The translations under genes were made by a program, and so were the position numbers. A stretch of 64,000 nucleotides of DNA from Palleronia abyssalis (GTDB taxonomy: Bacteria; Pseudomonadota; Alphaproteobacteria; Rhodobacterales; Rhodobacteraceae). Shown in pieces: positions 26,893 to 36,210 of this stretch; position 1 is the stretch's first letter; the number at the start of each line of letters is the position of its first letter. The notes beneath the pieces were generated by a model. It had not been told where the DNA came from, searched no databases, and worked only from the letters and a program-made list of their open reading frames with translations. The stretch is from NCBI RefSeq assembly GCF_900302445.1, contig NZ_ONZF01000002.1:496001-560000 (forward strand), in the 5' to 3' direction.

Positions 26893-28020
26893 TTGCCCGA
26901 CTTCTCCCTCACCCTTCTGCGCCACCGTCTCTCGGCCCGCACCCAGTCCCGCCGCCCCTCCATGGCGCGGCGGGCGCGACCCGAGGGGCGGCTTATGTGG
27001 TTGCATTTGGGGGAGAATTTTGACCCGACCGGTGTCTGCATCGCGGTCGAACGGCTGCGCGAACGGCACCGGGATCTTCGGGTTCTGATCACGGGGGACC
27101 AAGCCGATGGCGGCCTGATCGACGCCCCGCCCTCGGACACCGTCCCGTCCGTGCGCGCGTTCCTGGACCATTGGCGGCCCGACATCGCCCTGTTCGCCGG
27201 TAACGACGTTTTCCCCATGCTCTGGTCCGAAGCGCTGGCGCGCGGCATCCCCCTGATCGCGGTCGAGGTCGATACGACCCGCCATGCCGCCGCCATGATC
27301 CGGCAGATGCGGGGCTTCGATGCCATCCTCGCGCTTGAGCCCGATCTGCGACTGGATCCCGTGATCGAGGTGACCGGCCCCCTGTCGACCACGCCGCTTC
27401 TGCCCCATGCGGACCGCGCCGAGATCGAACGGATGCACGAAGCCTTCGGCAACCGCCCCGTCTGGCTGGCACTGGGGGCCATGGCGGACGAGACCGAGGC
27501 CATTCTGCAGGCCCACGCGCTGGCATCCCGGATGACCCACAGGCTGTTGCTGGTGCTGGATGTCGACGATGCCACCGCCACGTCGCGGTTGCGCGACGGT
27601 GGGTGGCGCTGGGTGGATCGGGATGCGGATGGCGTTCCGATAGATGCACAGGTCCTGCTGACGGAATTTGGGACTGAGGACGGACTTTGGCTTCGACTGG
27701 CGCCGGTGACGTTCATGGGCGGCACGCTCTCAGGCGATGGCCCTTCCCTCGATCCGCTGGCCATGGCGTCCCTGGGCACGGCGCTTCTTGCAGGGCCGCA
27801 GGGGGCAGATGTCGCGAGCATGTCGCGCCTGACGGCGGTCGGTGCGGTCCGGAGCATTCAGGATTCCGCGACCCTCGGCACCGGGGTCGAGAGCCTTCTG
27901 AACCCCGAGGAGGCCGCGGCCATGGCTCATCGCGGCTGGTCGGTTACCAGCGAAGGTGCGGAAGCGACGGCGCAGTTGGTCGATCTTCTGGACGATACGC
28001 TGGCGGGGATCCCGGTCTGA
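26893..28020 (+). CDS. waaA: 3-deoxy-D-manno-octulosonic acid transferase-like glycosyltransferase
   Basis: A 375-residue GT30-like protein that should add KDO to lipid A at the inner membrane. It is shorter than most WaaA proteins (~425), with a degenerate N-terminal acceptor region (MWLHLGENFDPTGVCIAVERL where others have SLGE..). The C-terminal half is more normal, including VTFMGGTLSGDGPSLDPLAMASLG. I choose TTG 26893, which has AGGG 8 nt upstream; ATG 26963 would remove the first helix. It lies 11 bp after DUF4170 and its stop shares a base with the lpxK ATG. Context supports waaA strongly, sequence moderately. Confidence 0.8.
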   Translation: MPDFSLTLLRHRLSARTQSRRPSMARRARPEGRLMWLHLGENFDPTGVCIAVERLRERHRDLRVLITGDQADGGLIDAPPSDTVPSVRAFLDHWRPDIALFAGNDVFPMLWSEALARGIPLIAVEVDTTRHAAAMIRQMRGFDAILALEPDLRLDPVIEVTGPLSTTPLLPHADRAEIERMHEAFGNRPVWLALGAMADETEAILQAHALASRMTHRLLLVLDVDDATATSRLRDGGWRWVDRDADGVPIDAQVLLTEFGTEDGLWLRLAPVTFMGGTLSGDGPSLDPLAMASLGTALLAGPQGADVASMSRLTAVGAVRSIQDSATLGTGVESLLNPEEAAAMAHRGWSVTSEGAEATAQLVDLLDDTLAGIPV

Positions 28021-29009
28021 TGCGCGCGCCGAAGTTCTGGTTTCGGCCCGCCGATGCGCCGGGGTTCGCCGCGCGCGCCTTGTCGCCCCTCGGGCATCTT
28101 TATGCGACGGCGACCGCGGCCCGCTTGCGAAAGTCGGGCTTACGCCTGCCGGTCCCGGTCATCTGTGTGGGCAACCTGAATGTCGGGGGGACCGGAAAGA
28201 CCCCGACCGTCATCGCCCTGTTGCAGATGCTGGCCGACCGCGGCGCCGCGCCGCACGTCGTCTCTCGCGGATATGGCGGGACGCTGAAAGGCCCCCACCT
28301 GGTCGATCCGCGACGGGATACTGCCGCTGATGTAGGGGATGAGCCGCTGATCGTTGCGAATTTCGCCCCCGTACACGTTTCGCGGGATCGCGCAGCCGCC
28401 GCGAAGGCCGCCGTGGAAGGCGGGGCGGACGTCATCGTGATGGATGACGGCTTTCAGAACCCGGCCCTTCGCAAGGACCTTTCGATCCTGGTCGTGGACG
28501 CCGAAACCGGCTTTGGCAACGGGCGTGTGGTCCCGGCAGGGCCCCTTCGGGAGGGGGTGTCGGCCGGTATGGGGCGCGCGGACCTTCTGCTGTCCATCGG
28601 GTCCGCAAATGCCCAGCAGGGTTTCGACGCGGCATGGGGCGCACAAATTCCTTGCGCGCGTGCGACGGGTCGGCTGTCCCCGATCCGGACAGGCATGCCC
28701 TGGGACGGCCTGCGAGTTCTGGCGTTCGCCGGGATCGGCCGCCCGCAAAAGTTCTTCGACACATTGAACGGGGTGGGTGCCAATGTCGTCGCGGCGCGAA
28801 GCTTCGACGACCACCAAGTCTATTCCGACACGATCCTGGCGCGGCTGACGCGAGAGGCGCGAGAGGCAAACGCGCAGCTCGTCACAACGGAAAAGGACGC
28901 GGTGCGTCTGCCCGCGTCCTTCCGTCCGTCCGTCCTGACGGTCCCCGTTCGGCTGGAGTTCGATGATCCGGCGCCGGTGCTGGCAGCGCTGGACCGGATC
29001 GGGATTTAG
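28020..29009 (+). CDS. lpxK: Tetraacyldisaccharide 4'-kinase
   Basis: The 329-residue lipid A kinase phosphorylates the 4' position of the disaccharide precursor at the inner membrane. The P-loop is GNLNVGGTGKTPTV, followed by VSRGYGG, GDEPLI and VIVMDDGFQNPAL, all LpxK hallmarks. ATG 28020 overlaps the waaA TGA. The gene ends tail-to-tail with the DsbA-like gene, the two stop codons sharing bases. Confidence 0.95.
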   Translation: MRAPKFWFRPADAPGFAARALSPLGHLYATATAARLRKSGLRLPVPVICVGNLNVGGTGKTPTVIALLQMLADRGAAPHVVSRGYGGTLKGPHLVDPRRDTAADVGDEPLIVANFAPVHVSRDRAAAAKAAVEGGADVIVMDDGFQNPALRKDLSILVVDAETGFGNGRVVPAGPLREGVSAGMGRADLLLSIGSANAQQGFDAAWGAQIPCARATGRLSPIRTGMPWDGLRVLAFAGIGRPQKFFDTLNGVGANVVAARSFDDHQVYSDTILARLTREAREANAQLVTTEKDAVRLPASFRPSVLTVPVRLEFDDPAPVLAALDRIGI

Positions 29010-29686
29010 CCTTCCCCGCCGAGCTTCTCGTCCAGAATGCGTTGGAACTCGGAATAGCTCATATTCGAGTATTTCTCGCCGTCGATGACGAAGCTGGGCG
29101 TAGATGTGATGTCGTCAGCCTCGGCGTTCTGCTGGAAGTTGGCGTAGAGCGCTTCGGCCTTCGCACCGTCCGACAGGCAGGCATCAAGCTGTTCCTCGTC
29201 CAGGCCGGCGGTCTTGCCGATGGTCTTGAGGTTCGACGCGATCTCGGCAGGCTCGCCTTGGGTCCATTCGCGCTGCCGCTCGTAGATCAGGTCGGCGATG
29301 CCGAAGAAGCGGTCTTCCGATCCACCGCACCGGGCGACCATGCTGGCCCAAAGGCCGTAGCGGTCGAAATAGACGTCGCGATAGACGAACTCGATCTCGC
29401 CCGTGTCGATGTAGTCGGCCTTGAGCTGCGGGAAAACGTTGTCGTGGAAGTCACGGCAATGCGGGCAGGTGAAGGACGCGTATTCGATGACCTGAACCGC
29501 GGCGTCCTCGTTGCCTAGCGTCATCTCCTGGATCTCGACATCCGATGCCTCAGCGGTGGCCTCGCCCTCTTGCGCCTGGGCCGGGGTGAACGGCGTCATC
29601 GCGGGATTGTCGCCCGGGCCGGACAGGTACCAGATACCCCCTGCGGCAACGGCGGCGGTGGCGGCGAGGGTCGCGATCTTGTTCAT
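29006..29686 (-). CDS. DsbA family thiol-disulfide oxidoreductase
   Basis: A 226-residue exported thioredoxin-fold protein. An N-terminal signal/anchor (ATLAATAAVAAGGIWYL) precedes the active site CPHC in EYASFTCPHCRDFH, and a cis-proline loop lies in TSTPSFVIDG. It resembles the Com1/BdbD-like DsbA group of alphaproteobacteria, which oxidises or isomerises periplasmic cysteines. Its ATG overlaps the stop of the DUF721 gene, forming a two-gene operon. Confidence 0.9.
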   Translation of the reverse strand: MNKIATLAATAAVAAGGIWYLSGPGDNPAMTPFTPAQAQEGEATAEASDVEIQEMTLGNEDAAVQVIEYASFTCPHCRDFHDNVFPQLKADYIDTGEIEFVYRDVYFDRYGLWASMVARCGGSEDRFFGIADLIYERQREWTQGEPAEIASNLKTIGKTAGLDEEQLDACLSDGAKAEALYANFQQNAEADDITSTPSFVIDGEKYSNMSYSEFQRILDEKLGGEG

Positions 29687-30189
29687 GATTGTTCCTTCTT
29701 GGTGCTGGAGGCGAGGACGTTCGAGCCCAGGCGTTCGAGGGCGGCGCGCAGGCCGGGGTCGCCCACCTCGGGAACCGAGACGGCCGGGGCCGCCGTGGTC
29801 TTCGGCGGCGGGGTATAGGAGGATGCGGGTTCGGCAAAGCCCGTCGGGGCGGTCTGGGTGATGTGGACGCGGCGGATCGCCTGATAGCCGTAGCAGGCGT
29901 TCACCTTCTCGCGCAGTTTCTCCTTCTGCATCTGAAGCATGGGGGCCTGCGCGCCGGTGGTCAGAACGGTTAGCGTCGCCCCCATCCCCCCGCGCGAGAA
30001 CGAGACATCGACGGGGCGGCAGATCGACGCGATATCCTGCCCCACGACCTCGGCCCAGCGAGTCAGAAGGCGCGACACGGCGAACCCGCGGCTTTCACCG
30101 ACCTTGCGGACGTCACGCTCGATCAGTTGGGCGGCGCGGACTGCCCCCTTGCGAAACGTGCGGCGATGTGGCGACTGGTTTGCACTCAT
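29683..30189 (-). CDS. DUF721 (DciA-like) protein
   Basis: A 168-residue protein. The N-terminal ~115 residues match DUF721: SRLLTRWAEVVGQDIASICRPV, GATLTVLTTGAQAPMLQMQ and ACYGYQAIRRVHI. The tail is proline/serine-rich. DUF721 includes DciA, the replicative-helicase operator of bacteria lacking DnaC, so a DNA-replication role is possible. It is translationally coupled to the DsbA-like gene (ATGA overlap) and diverges from mutY across 62 bp. Confidence 0.82.
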   Translation of the reverse strand: MSANQSPHRRTFRKGAVRAAQLIERDVRKVGESRGFAVSRLLTRWAEVVGQDIASICRPVDVSFSRGGMGATLTVLTTGAQAPMLQMQKEKLREKVNACYGYQAIRRVHITQTAPTGFAEPASSYTPPPKTTAAPAVSVPEVGDPGLRAALERLGSNVLASSTKKEQS

Positions 30190-30251
30190 GCGGCCAATCT
30201 AGGCATGTGCGCCACAGGGGGAAGCCCCGCCCTGATCAGGAAGCATAAAAG

Positions 30252-31328
30252 ATGCGTGACGCCTCCGTCTCCGAAAGATTGCTGGACTGGTACGACGGAC
30301 ACGCCCGCGACCTGCCCTGGCGCGTGGGGCCCGCCGCGCGCCGGGCGGACGAACGGCCCGATCCATACCGTATCTGGTTGTCCGAGGTGATGCTTCAGCA
30401 GACGACCGTGGCGGCGGTGAAGGCCTATTTCCAGCGGTTCACGACCCTTTGGCCCACGGTCGGGGATCTGGCCGCGGCCGAGGATACCGCTGTCATGGGG
30501 GAATGGGCCGGTCTTGGATACTATGCCCGCGCCCGCAACCTGTTGAAATGCGCGCGCATCGTGGCGGGGGACCTGGGCGGTCATTTTCCGGATACCCGCG
30601 AAGGTCTGGCGGGGCTGCCCGGTATCGGCCCGTATACCTCGGCGGCTATCGCATCCATCGCGTTCGATCGCCCCGAAACGGTTGTCGACGGGAATGTCGA
30701 GCGTGTGATCTCGCGCCTTCATGCGGTCGAGACGCCCCTGCCGGCGGCAAAGCCCGAACTGACGGCGTTGGCGGATGCGCATACGCCGCAGGTGCGGCCC
30801 GGGGATTACGCCCAGGCGATCATGGACCTGGGGGCGACGATCTGCACGCCGCGCAGCCCCGCTTGCGGGATATGTCCGCTGATGGACATGTGCGTGGGAC
30901 GGGCCGAGGGGATCGCCGCCACGCTTCCCCGCAAAAGCCCGAAAAAGGCCAAGCCGGTGCGGCGGGGCGTCGTCTATGTCGGGCGTCGGGCCGATGGGGC
31001 ATGGCTGGTCGAAACGCGCCCCCAAAGCGGGCTTCTGGGGGGCATGCGGGGCTGGCCGGGGTCGGACTGGGCCGAAGCGGTCCCCGATCATGCTCCACCC
31101 GCGGACGCCAAATGGGCCGAAGCCGGAGAAGTGCGCCACACTTTCACGCATTTTCACCTTATCCTCGACGTGATGATCGCGGACGATCTGAAGGAGCCGC
31201 GACGAGGGCGGTTCCTGCCATCGGCGGAGTTTCGTCCATCCGACCTGCCGACCGTCATGCGCAAGGCGTTTGACCTTGCGTCAGGACAGCTCGGCACCGT
31301 TGAGCAACAATCGAACGGATCGGTATGA
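30252..31328 (+). CDS. mutY: A/G-specific adenine glycosylase
   Basis: A 358-residue base-excision enzyme removing A opposite 8-oxoguanine. It has the catalytic Glu (~45) in SEVMLQQTTVAAV, the helix-hairpin-helix LAGLPGIGPYTSAAIASI, the catalytic Asp in VVDGNVERVISR and the 4Fe-4S motif C-x6-C-x2-C-x5-C in CTPRSPACGICPLMDMC. The C-terminal NUDIX-like recognition domain ends with FTHFHLILDVMI. It partners functionally with the Fpg-family gene 1.1 kb downstream. Confidence 0.95.
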   Translation: MRDASVSERLLDWYDGHARDLPWRVGPAARRADERPDPYRIWLSEVMLQQTTVAAVKAYFQRFTTLWPTVGDLAAAEDTAVMGEWAGLGYYARARNLLKCARIVAGDLGGHFPDTREGLAGLPGIGPYTSAAIASIAFDRPETVVDGNVERVISRLHAVETPLPAAKPELTALADAHTPQVRPGDYAQAIMDLGATICTPRSPACGICPLMDMCVGRAEGIAATLPRKSPKKAKPVRRGVVYVGRRADGAWLVETRPQSGLLGGMRGWPGSDWAEAVPDHAPPADAKWAEAGEVRHTFTHFHLILDVMIADDLKEPRRGRFLPSAEFRPSDLPTVMRKAFDLASGQLGTVEQQSNGSV

Positions 31329-31350
31329 TGACACGGCAAGGAGGCATCGC

Positions 31351-32463
31351 ATGACCCACATTTCGCAGGCTCTGCCCTTCTGGTTGTCATTGCTTTTGGT
31401 GCCCGTCGTGATCCTCGCGGCGGCGCTGGGCGGATGGTGGGTCCTTCTGGTGCCTGCCGCGACGTGGTGGCTGTTTTCGATCATCGACAGTTTCGCCGGC
31501 CTGAACGAGGCCAATGCCGATCCAACGACACCCGACACGCAACTGTTCTGGTATCGTCTTATCACGCTGATCTGGCTGCCGATCCAGGTTGCGCTGACCT
31601 ACGGGTTGATCTGGTATGTCCAACAGTCCGATCTGGGTACGGCCGAGGCCATTGGCCTGTTCTTCGGCGTCGGCGTCCTGTCGGGGACCATCGGCATCAA
31701 CTACGCGCACGAACTGATGCACCAGCGGAACCGGGCGGAACGGTGGTTGGCGGACCTTCTGCTGGCCATGGTCTTCTATTCCCATTTCCGGTCCGAGCAT
31801 CTTCTGGTCCATCACCGGTATGTCGGGACCGGCCGCGACCCCGTCACCGCGCGCTACAACGAGGGGTTCCACCGCTTCTATCCCCGTGTCCTGCAGCAAA
31901 GCCTGGTCTCGGCGTTCCGGGCCGAGGGCGCGATGCAGCAGCGCCGGGGCCGGCCCTGGTGGCATCGCACCAACCCGTTCTGGAAATACTGGGCGCTCCA
32001 AGCAGGGTTCCTTCTGGCTGCGTTCCTCATCGGCGGGTGGGCCGGCGTGGGGCTTCTGCTTTTCCAGGCGGGGGTCGCGATCTGGCAACTGGAACTGGTC
32101 AACTACGTCGAACATTACGGGCTGACGCGGAAATACCTCGGCGACGGCAGATACGAGCATGTGCGGCCCCGGCATTCGTGGAATGCCAGTCACAAGGCCT
32201 CGAACTGGCTATTGATCAATCTGCAGCGGCATTCCGACCATCATTACAAGCCCGACCGCCGTTTCCCGCTTTTGCAGACCTATTCCAGTACCGAGGCCCC
32301 GCAACTGCCCGCGGGCTATCCCGTGATGACCGTAGCCGCGATGATCCCCCCGTTGTGGAAGCGGATCATGAACCCGAGGGTGAAGGCGTGGCGGCGGCAG
32401 TTCTATCCTGAGATCAAGGATTGGCACCCCTACAACAAGGCCCTGAACCCGGCACCGCGCTAG
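31351..32463 (+). CDS. alkB: Alkane 1-monooxygenase
   Basis: A 370-residue integral-membrane di-iron hydroxylase that oxidises n-alkanes to 1-alkanols with rubredoxin as donor. All histidine boxes are present: HELMH (120-124), EHLLVHH (149-155), and LQRHSDHH (291-298), plus the AlkB-specific NYVEHYG (251-257). Several helices fill the N-terminal 115 residues. ATG 31351 has GGAGG 7 nt upstream; the frame's extension into mutY is not used. No rubredoxin or rubredoxin reductase gene is in the window. Confidence 0.93.
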   Translation: MTHISQALPFWLSLLLVPVVILAAALGGWWVLLVPAATWWLFSIIDSFAGLNEANADPTTPDTQLFWYRLITLIWLPIQVALTYGLIWYVQQSDLGTAEAIGLFFGVGVLSGTIGINYAHELMHQRNRAERWLADLLLAMVFYSHFRSEHLLVHHRYVGTGRDPVTARYNEGFHRFYPRVLQQSLVSAFRAEGAMQQRRGRPWWHRTNPFWKYWALQAGFLLAAFLIGGWAGVGLLLFQAGVAIWQLELVNYVEHYGLTRKYLGDGRYEHVRPRHSWNASHKASNWLLINLQRHSDHHYKPDRRFPLLQTYSSTEAPQLPAGYPVMTVAAMIPPLWKRIMNPRVKAWRRQFYPEIKDWHPYNKALNPAPR

Positions 32464-33242
32464 GCTTGGTGGGTGTCGCAGAAGTAGGATGTGCGGCCGC
32501 CCACCTTGCGTTTGACGATCGTCCCGTCGCAAACGGGGCAGTCCGCCCCTTCAGTCCGGTTCGGGATCAGCCAATCGCCGGGCAGCTTGCTGTAATCCAT
32601 GTCCGTCGCAGCCACCGCTTCCAGAACGCGGGGCATCTTGTCATGGAGGGCGTCCAACCGGTCACCGTCCAAGTCCGCGGCCTTGGCCGTTGGGGATGTG
32701 CCGGTCTGGAACAATATCTCGTCCGACCACAGGTTGCCGATACCGGCCAGCTTCTTCTGGTCCATCAATGCCGATTTGACCGCCCCGCGTGTGCCGCCGA
32801 TCACATCCCGGAACGCCTCGCGACTGATCTCCAGGGCATCGGGCCCGTAGCCCTCGTCTCGTATGAAGGTCTCGGGGTCGTCGATCACGTGGACCCAGCC
32901 CAGCTTGCGGGGGCAGCGAAAGGCAAGCCGACGGTCGCCCTCGAACGCGATGATCAGCTTGCGGTAATCCGGTGTCTTTCCCCCATCGTCATAGGGGCGG
33001 AGCGATCCGCTCATCCCAAGGTGGACGGCGATCCAGGGGCCCGTCTTCGAGCCCGCGAAGATCAGTTTGCCGTGGCGGCGGGTTTCGGTGAACTGATGTC
33101 CGACCAGACGTTGGCGCGCATTGCCGCCCGGAAGCGTGATGTATTGGACGTCGTCGCCGGCCTCGACGCTGACGATGGTACGGTTCAAGCACATCGCTTC
33201 GACGCGGCGCCTGTTCGCTTCGGCTTCGGGTAATTCGGGCAT
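32460..33242 (-). CDS. mutM: Fpg/Nei family DNA glycosylase
   Basis: A 260-residue bifunctional glycosylase/lyase for oxidised purines. It begins MPELPEAEANRRR with the catalytic Pro2 and Glu3, which fixes the start at 33242. A lysine in RRHGKLIF matches the Fpg K57 site, and the helix-two-turn-helix reads LAGIGNLWSDEILFQTGTSP. The zinc finger is CPVC...CDTH, where the last ligand is His instead of the usual Cys. It may be a divergent Fpg or a Nei-like branch. Its stop overlaps that of alkB tail-to-tail. Confidence 0.88.
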   Translation of the reverse strand: MPELPEAEANRRRVEAMCLNRTIVSVEAGDDVQYITLPGGNARQRLVGHQFTETRRHGKLIFAGSKTGPWIAVHLGMSGSLRPYDDGGKTPDYRKLIIAFEGDRRLAFRCPRKLGWVHVIDDPETFIRDEGYGPDALEISREAFRDVIGGTRGAVKSALMDQKKLAGIGNLWSDEILFQTGTSPTAKAADLDGDRLDALHDKMPRVLEAVAATDMDYSKLPGDWLIPNRTEGADCPVCDGTIVKRKVGGRTSYFCDTHQA

Positions 33243-33400
33243 CGGCACCTCCTGCCCCCGGAAATGGGCAGGGTGACGGGTTCGTTCCCTCCGCCCTGGC
33301 CGCAACCCGGGCCGCGCGTCAATTTGCGCCTTCGATTTCCGACGGATCACCGGTGATGGGCGATCTTGCCCAGCGACGTGCGCGGTGCTTTGGTACGCGC

Positions 33401-34714
33401 ATGCGCAGCCTTCTGATTTTCCTGAGCCTACTCGCCGCCAATCCTGTCGCGGCCGATCCCGTCCCAATCGACGAGACGGGCTTTCCAAGCCATGGCGCGG
33501 AGGAGGTCGAGCTGGGGAAGTTGCTGTTCTATGATCCCATCCTGTCGGGCAATCGCAGCGTCAGCTGTGCGACCTGTCATCACCCTAGGTTCGCGACGGG
33601 CGACGGAATTGCCCTGGGTCTGGGGGATGGCGGCGTGGGGCTTGGGCCCGACCGGCAGGCCGATCCCGAGAACCTGCCAGAGCAGCGGATCCCGCGCAAC
33701 GCGCCGGCGCTGTTCAACACCGGCCACCGGGATGTGACGGTGATGTTCGCCGACGGCCGGATCGAGGCGGATCCCGACCGACCCTCTGGTCTTCGGACCC
33801 CGCTGGAGGAAGAGATGGTAGCGGGTTTCGACAATCTGTTGTCCGCGCAGACCATGTTTCCGGTGCTGTCCCCGGACGAGATGGCGGGGCACTACCAGGA
33901 AAACGACGTCGCCAAGGCGGTGCGGCAGGGTCGCCTGACCGGCGATGGCGGTGCGTGGGACATCATCGCGGGCCGCGTTGCGGACATTCCCGAATACCGC
34001 ACCCGTTTCGCGGCGGCCTATCCGGACATCGCGTCCGGGGGGCGTATCGCGTTCACCGACATCTCGAACGCCATATCTGCGTTCGTCAGCGCGGAATGGC
34101 GGTCCGACGACAGCGCTTTCGACCGGCATCTAAGGGGGGAAGGCGCGCTGGAGGACGAAGCGCTTGCGGGGATGGAGCTGTTCTTCGGCGATGCGGGGTG
34201 CGCATCCTGCCATGACGGGCCCTTCCTGTCGGACCAAGAGTTTCACGCGATGGGCGCGCCGCAGCTTGGCCCCGGCAAGGCCGAGCGGTTCGAGAGCCAC
34301 CAGCGTGATGTCGGGCGCATGCGGGTCACCGGCCGGACCGAGGACGCGTACGCCTTCCGCACGCCAATGCTGCGCAACGTCACCAGGACCGGACCTTGGG
34401 GGCATGCAGGCGGCCATGCCGACTTGCGCGAATTCCTGCGCGATCATGCCGAGCCGTTGGCCGCCAGCGACCGGTATACGCCCGACGTCGCGTTGCCGCC
34501 GCTGGCGGGGGCCAAGCCGGATTGGGCGATCTGGTCGGATCCCAAGGAACGCGGGGCGATCCTGTCTGCCGTCAAACGTCAGCCGCATCCGCTGGATGAG
34601 CGGGTTCTGGACGCGTTGATGGCGTTCCTCGCCGCGCTCGACGATGAAACCGCGCTTTCCGGGCGCATGGGGATCCCCGAGACGGTGCCGTCGGGCCTGC
34701 CGATCGACCGTTAG
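33401..34714 (+). CDS. Di-heme cytochrome c peroxidase/MauG-like protein
   Basis: A 437-residue periplasmic protein with a signal peptide (LLIFLSLLAANPVAA). Its two heme-c motifs are CATCH (56-60) and CASCH (267-271). The spacing, the opening LGKLLFYDPILSGNRSVSC, and later LRNVTRTGPWGHAGGHADLREF match bacterial cytochrome c peroxidase/MauG-type proteins. It may reduce H2O2 or carry out oxidative protein modification. ATG 33401 starts the signal peptide. Its 3' end meets the CRTAC1 gene on the other strand. Confidence 0.88.
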   Translation: MRSLLIFLSLLAANPVAADPVPIDETGFPSHGAEEVELGKLLFYDPILSGNRSVSCATCHHPRFATGDGIALGLGDGGVGLGPDRQADPENLPEQRIPRNAPALFNTGHRDVTVMFADGRIEADPDRPSGLRTPLEEEMVAGFDNLLSAQTMFPVLSPDEMAGHYQENDVAKAVRQGRLTGDGGAWDIIAGRVADIPEYRTRFAAAYPDIASGGRIAFTDISNAISAFVSAEWRSDDSAFDRHLRGEGALEDEALAGMELFFGDAGCASCHDGPFLSDQEFHAMGAPQLGPGKAERFESHQRDVGRMRVTGRTEDAYAFRTPMLRNVTRTGPWGHAGGHADLREFLRDHAEPLAASDRYTPDVALPPLAGAKPDWAIWSDPKERGAILSAVKRQPHPLDERVLDALMAFLAALDDETALSGRMGIPETVPSGLPIDR

Positions 34715-36210
34715 CCTTGCGGGGCGTGGAAGGTGTTCGCCGGTACCGTTTTCCACGCGCCCTTGCGCCCGTCTGGCCAGATCACTCGGATCTGCGCTGA
34801 CGTCGCATCCCCCAGCCCGAAATGGATGGAACCCGCCTGCCCACCGGCGTGACCGCCACCCACGGTGATCTCGCGCGCCTGGCGGACCGGCCCGGCGCGA
34901 AGCTCGATCCAAGCGCCGACGGCTTGGGTGTTCGGGCCGTCCATAGCGGGTTGAACCTTCAGCCAGTTGCCCGCCGGGCTGGTGTTCTGCCACAGCCTCA
35001 GAGGCGCGCGGCGGGCCGATACAACGAGGTCCAGCCGCCCGTCGCCATCGAAATCGGCCAGCGCCGCCCCGCGAGACCGGGCGTCGTCGGCGATCCCCGC
35101 GGCGGCGCCTGCTTCCGTGAACCGGCCATCGGCAGTCTGCATCAGCAAGTTGTTCGGGTCGTGCATCGCGTTCGACGGCATCTGGTCCACGTTGCCCTTG
35201 GCGATGAACAGGTCGAGGCGGCCGTCATTGTCCACGTCCCCGAATTCGGCGTGCCACCCGGTGGACGGGCGGCCGTCGTCGCCCTGGTAAGGGCGTTGGG
35301 CGGCGGTGCCGACCTCGTACGGGGCATTTTCCCAGGTCTTGCCATCGTTGAACTGCAATAGCTGATCGCCCATGGAGGTCAGCATGACCTCGGGCAGGCC
35401 GTCGCCGGTGATATCGGCGCTGGCGATCCCCATGCCCCACAGGGAGACCTTCTTCCACCCGTCCGCTTCGGTCCGCGGTTCAAGCGGAGATAGGCGCCAC
35501 ATCTCCTCGTATCCGCCGGTCAAATAATAGTGCCGGTCGTTCGAGATCCTCAGTTCGGGCGTCCCGCTGCGTTGCCAGTCCGAGATCAGCATCGACAGCG
35601 CGCACCATCCGGGTGCGATCGGTCTGGGCGCACCGTAGCCCGTGCCTTTTGGGCGATAGAGGGCGTTGTCGTCACACGCGCCGAACGGACCATCGGAGTC
35701 GGTGCGATCCACGTAATTGCCGATGGCGAGTGTAGGTAGTTGGGCTTCCCCCTCCCACGTGGCCGAGAACGCGGTCGACCACGCGGTGCCGCCGTCGAAG
35801 CCCCATTCGGCACTGGCATCGCGGAACCCGCAATCGCCGTCGCCCTTCAGAAGGAGGTTCGCGCCCACCCGCAGCACCACAAGATCGAGAATCCCGTTTC
35901 CATCGATATCGAGAGGGTAAAGGCCGGTGACGCCCGTCAGATCCGACATTTGGCCTTCGGTGAACCGGATCGCGCCCCCCGGCCCTTCGGTGGCATTCAC
36001 GAAAAGACGGGCGGGCGTCTCGCCCCCGGCGGCGGCGATGTCGGGACGGGTATCGCCGTTGCAGTCCAGCACGGCAACGCCGCCGCCGACGAAATGCTCC
36101 CACCCGCCGGAATAGACGTGCTCGACTGGGAACGCATCGGGACGGACCGTGAAGGACGGGTCGGCCTGCGCGGCAAGCGGCAGAATTGCCAGGGCGAACG
36201 CCAGCCTCAT
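34711..36210 (-). CDS. CRTAC1-type FG-GAP/VCBS repeat protein
   Basis: A 499-residue exported beta-propeller with a signal peptide (LAFALAILPLAAQA). Calcium-binding-like repeats recur: LDCNGDTRPDIAA, LDIDGNGILDLVV, ADITGDGLPEVML, GDVDNDGRLDLFIA and ADFDGDGRLDLVV. The C-terminal ASPIC/UnbV-like domain is near IHFGLGDATSAQIRVIWPDG. Such proteins often sit beside di-heme peroxidases, as here (tail-to-tail). Its ATG overlaps the stop of the ROK regulator, so it is translated from the regulator's transcript. Confidence 0.85.
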   Translation of the reverse strand: MRLAFALAILPLAAQADPSFTVRPDAFPVEHVYSGGWEHFVGGGVAVLDCNGDTRPDIAAAGGETPARLFVNATEGPGGAIRFTEGQMSDLTGVTGLYPLDIDGNGILDLVVLRVGANLLLKGDGDCGFRDASAEWGFDGGTAWSTAFSATWEGEAQLPTLAIGNYVDRTDSDGPFGACDDNALYRPKGTGYGAPRPIAPGWCALSMLISDWQRSGTPELRISNDRHYYLTGGYEEMWRLSPLEPRTEADGWKKVSLWGMGIASADITGDGLPEVMLTSMGDQLLQFNDGKTWENAPYEVGTAAQRPYQGDDGRPSTGWHAEFGDVDNDGRLDLFIAKGNVDQMPSNAMHDPNNLLMQTADGRFTEAGAAAGIADDARSRGAALADFDGDGRLDLVVSARRAPLRLWQNTSPAGNWLKVQPAMDGPNTQAVGAWIELRAGPVRQAREITVGGGHAGGQAGSIHFGLGDATSAQIRVIWPDGRKGAWKTVPANTFHAPQG

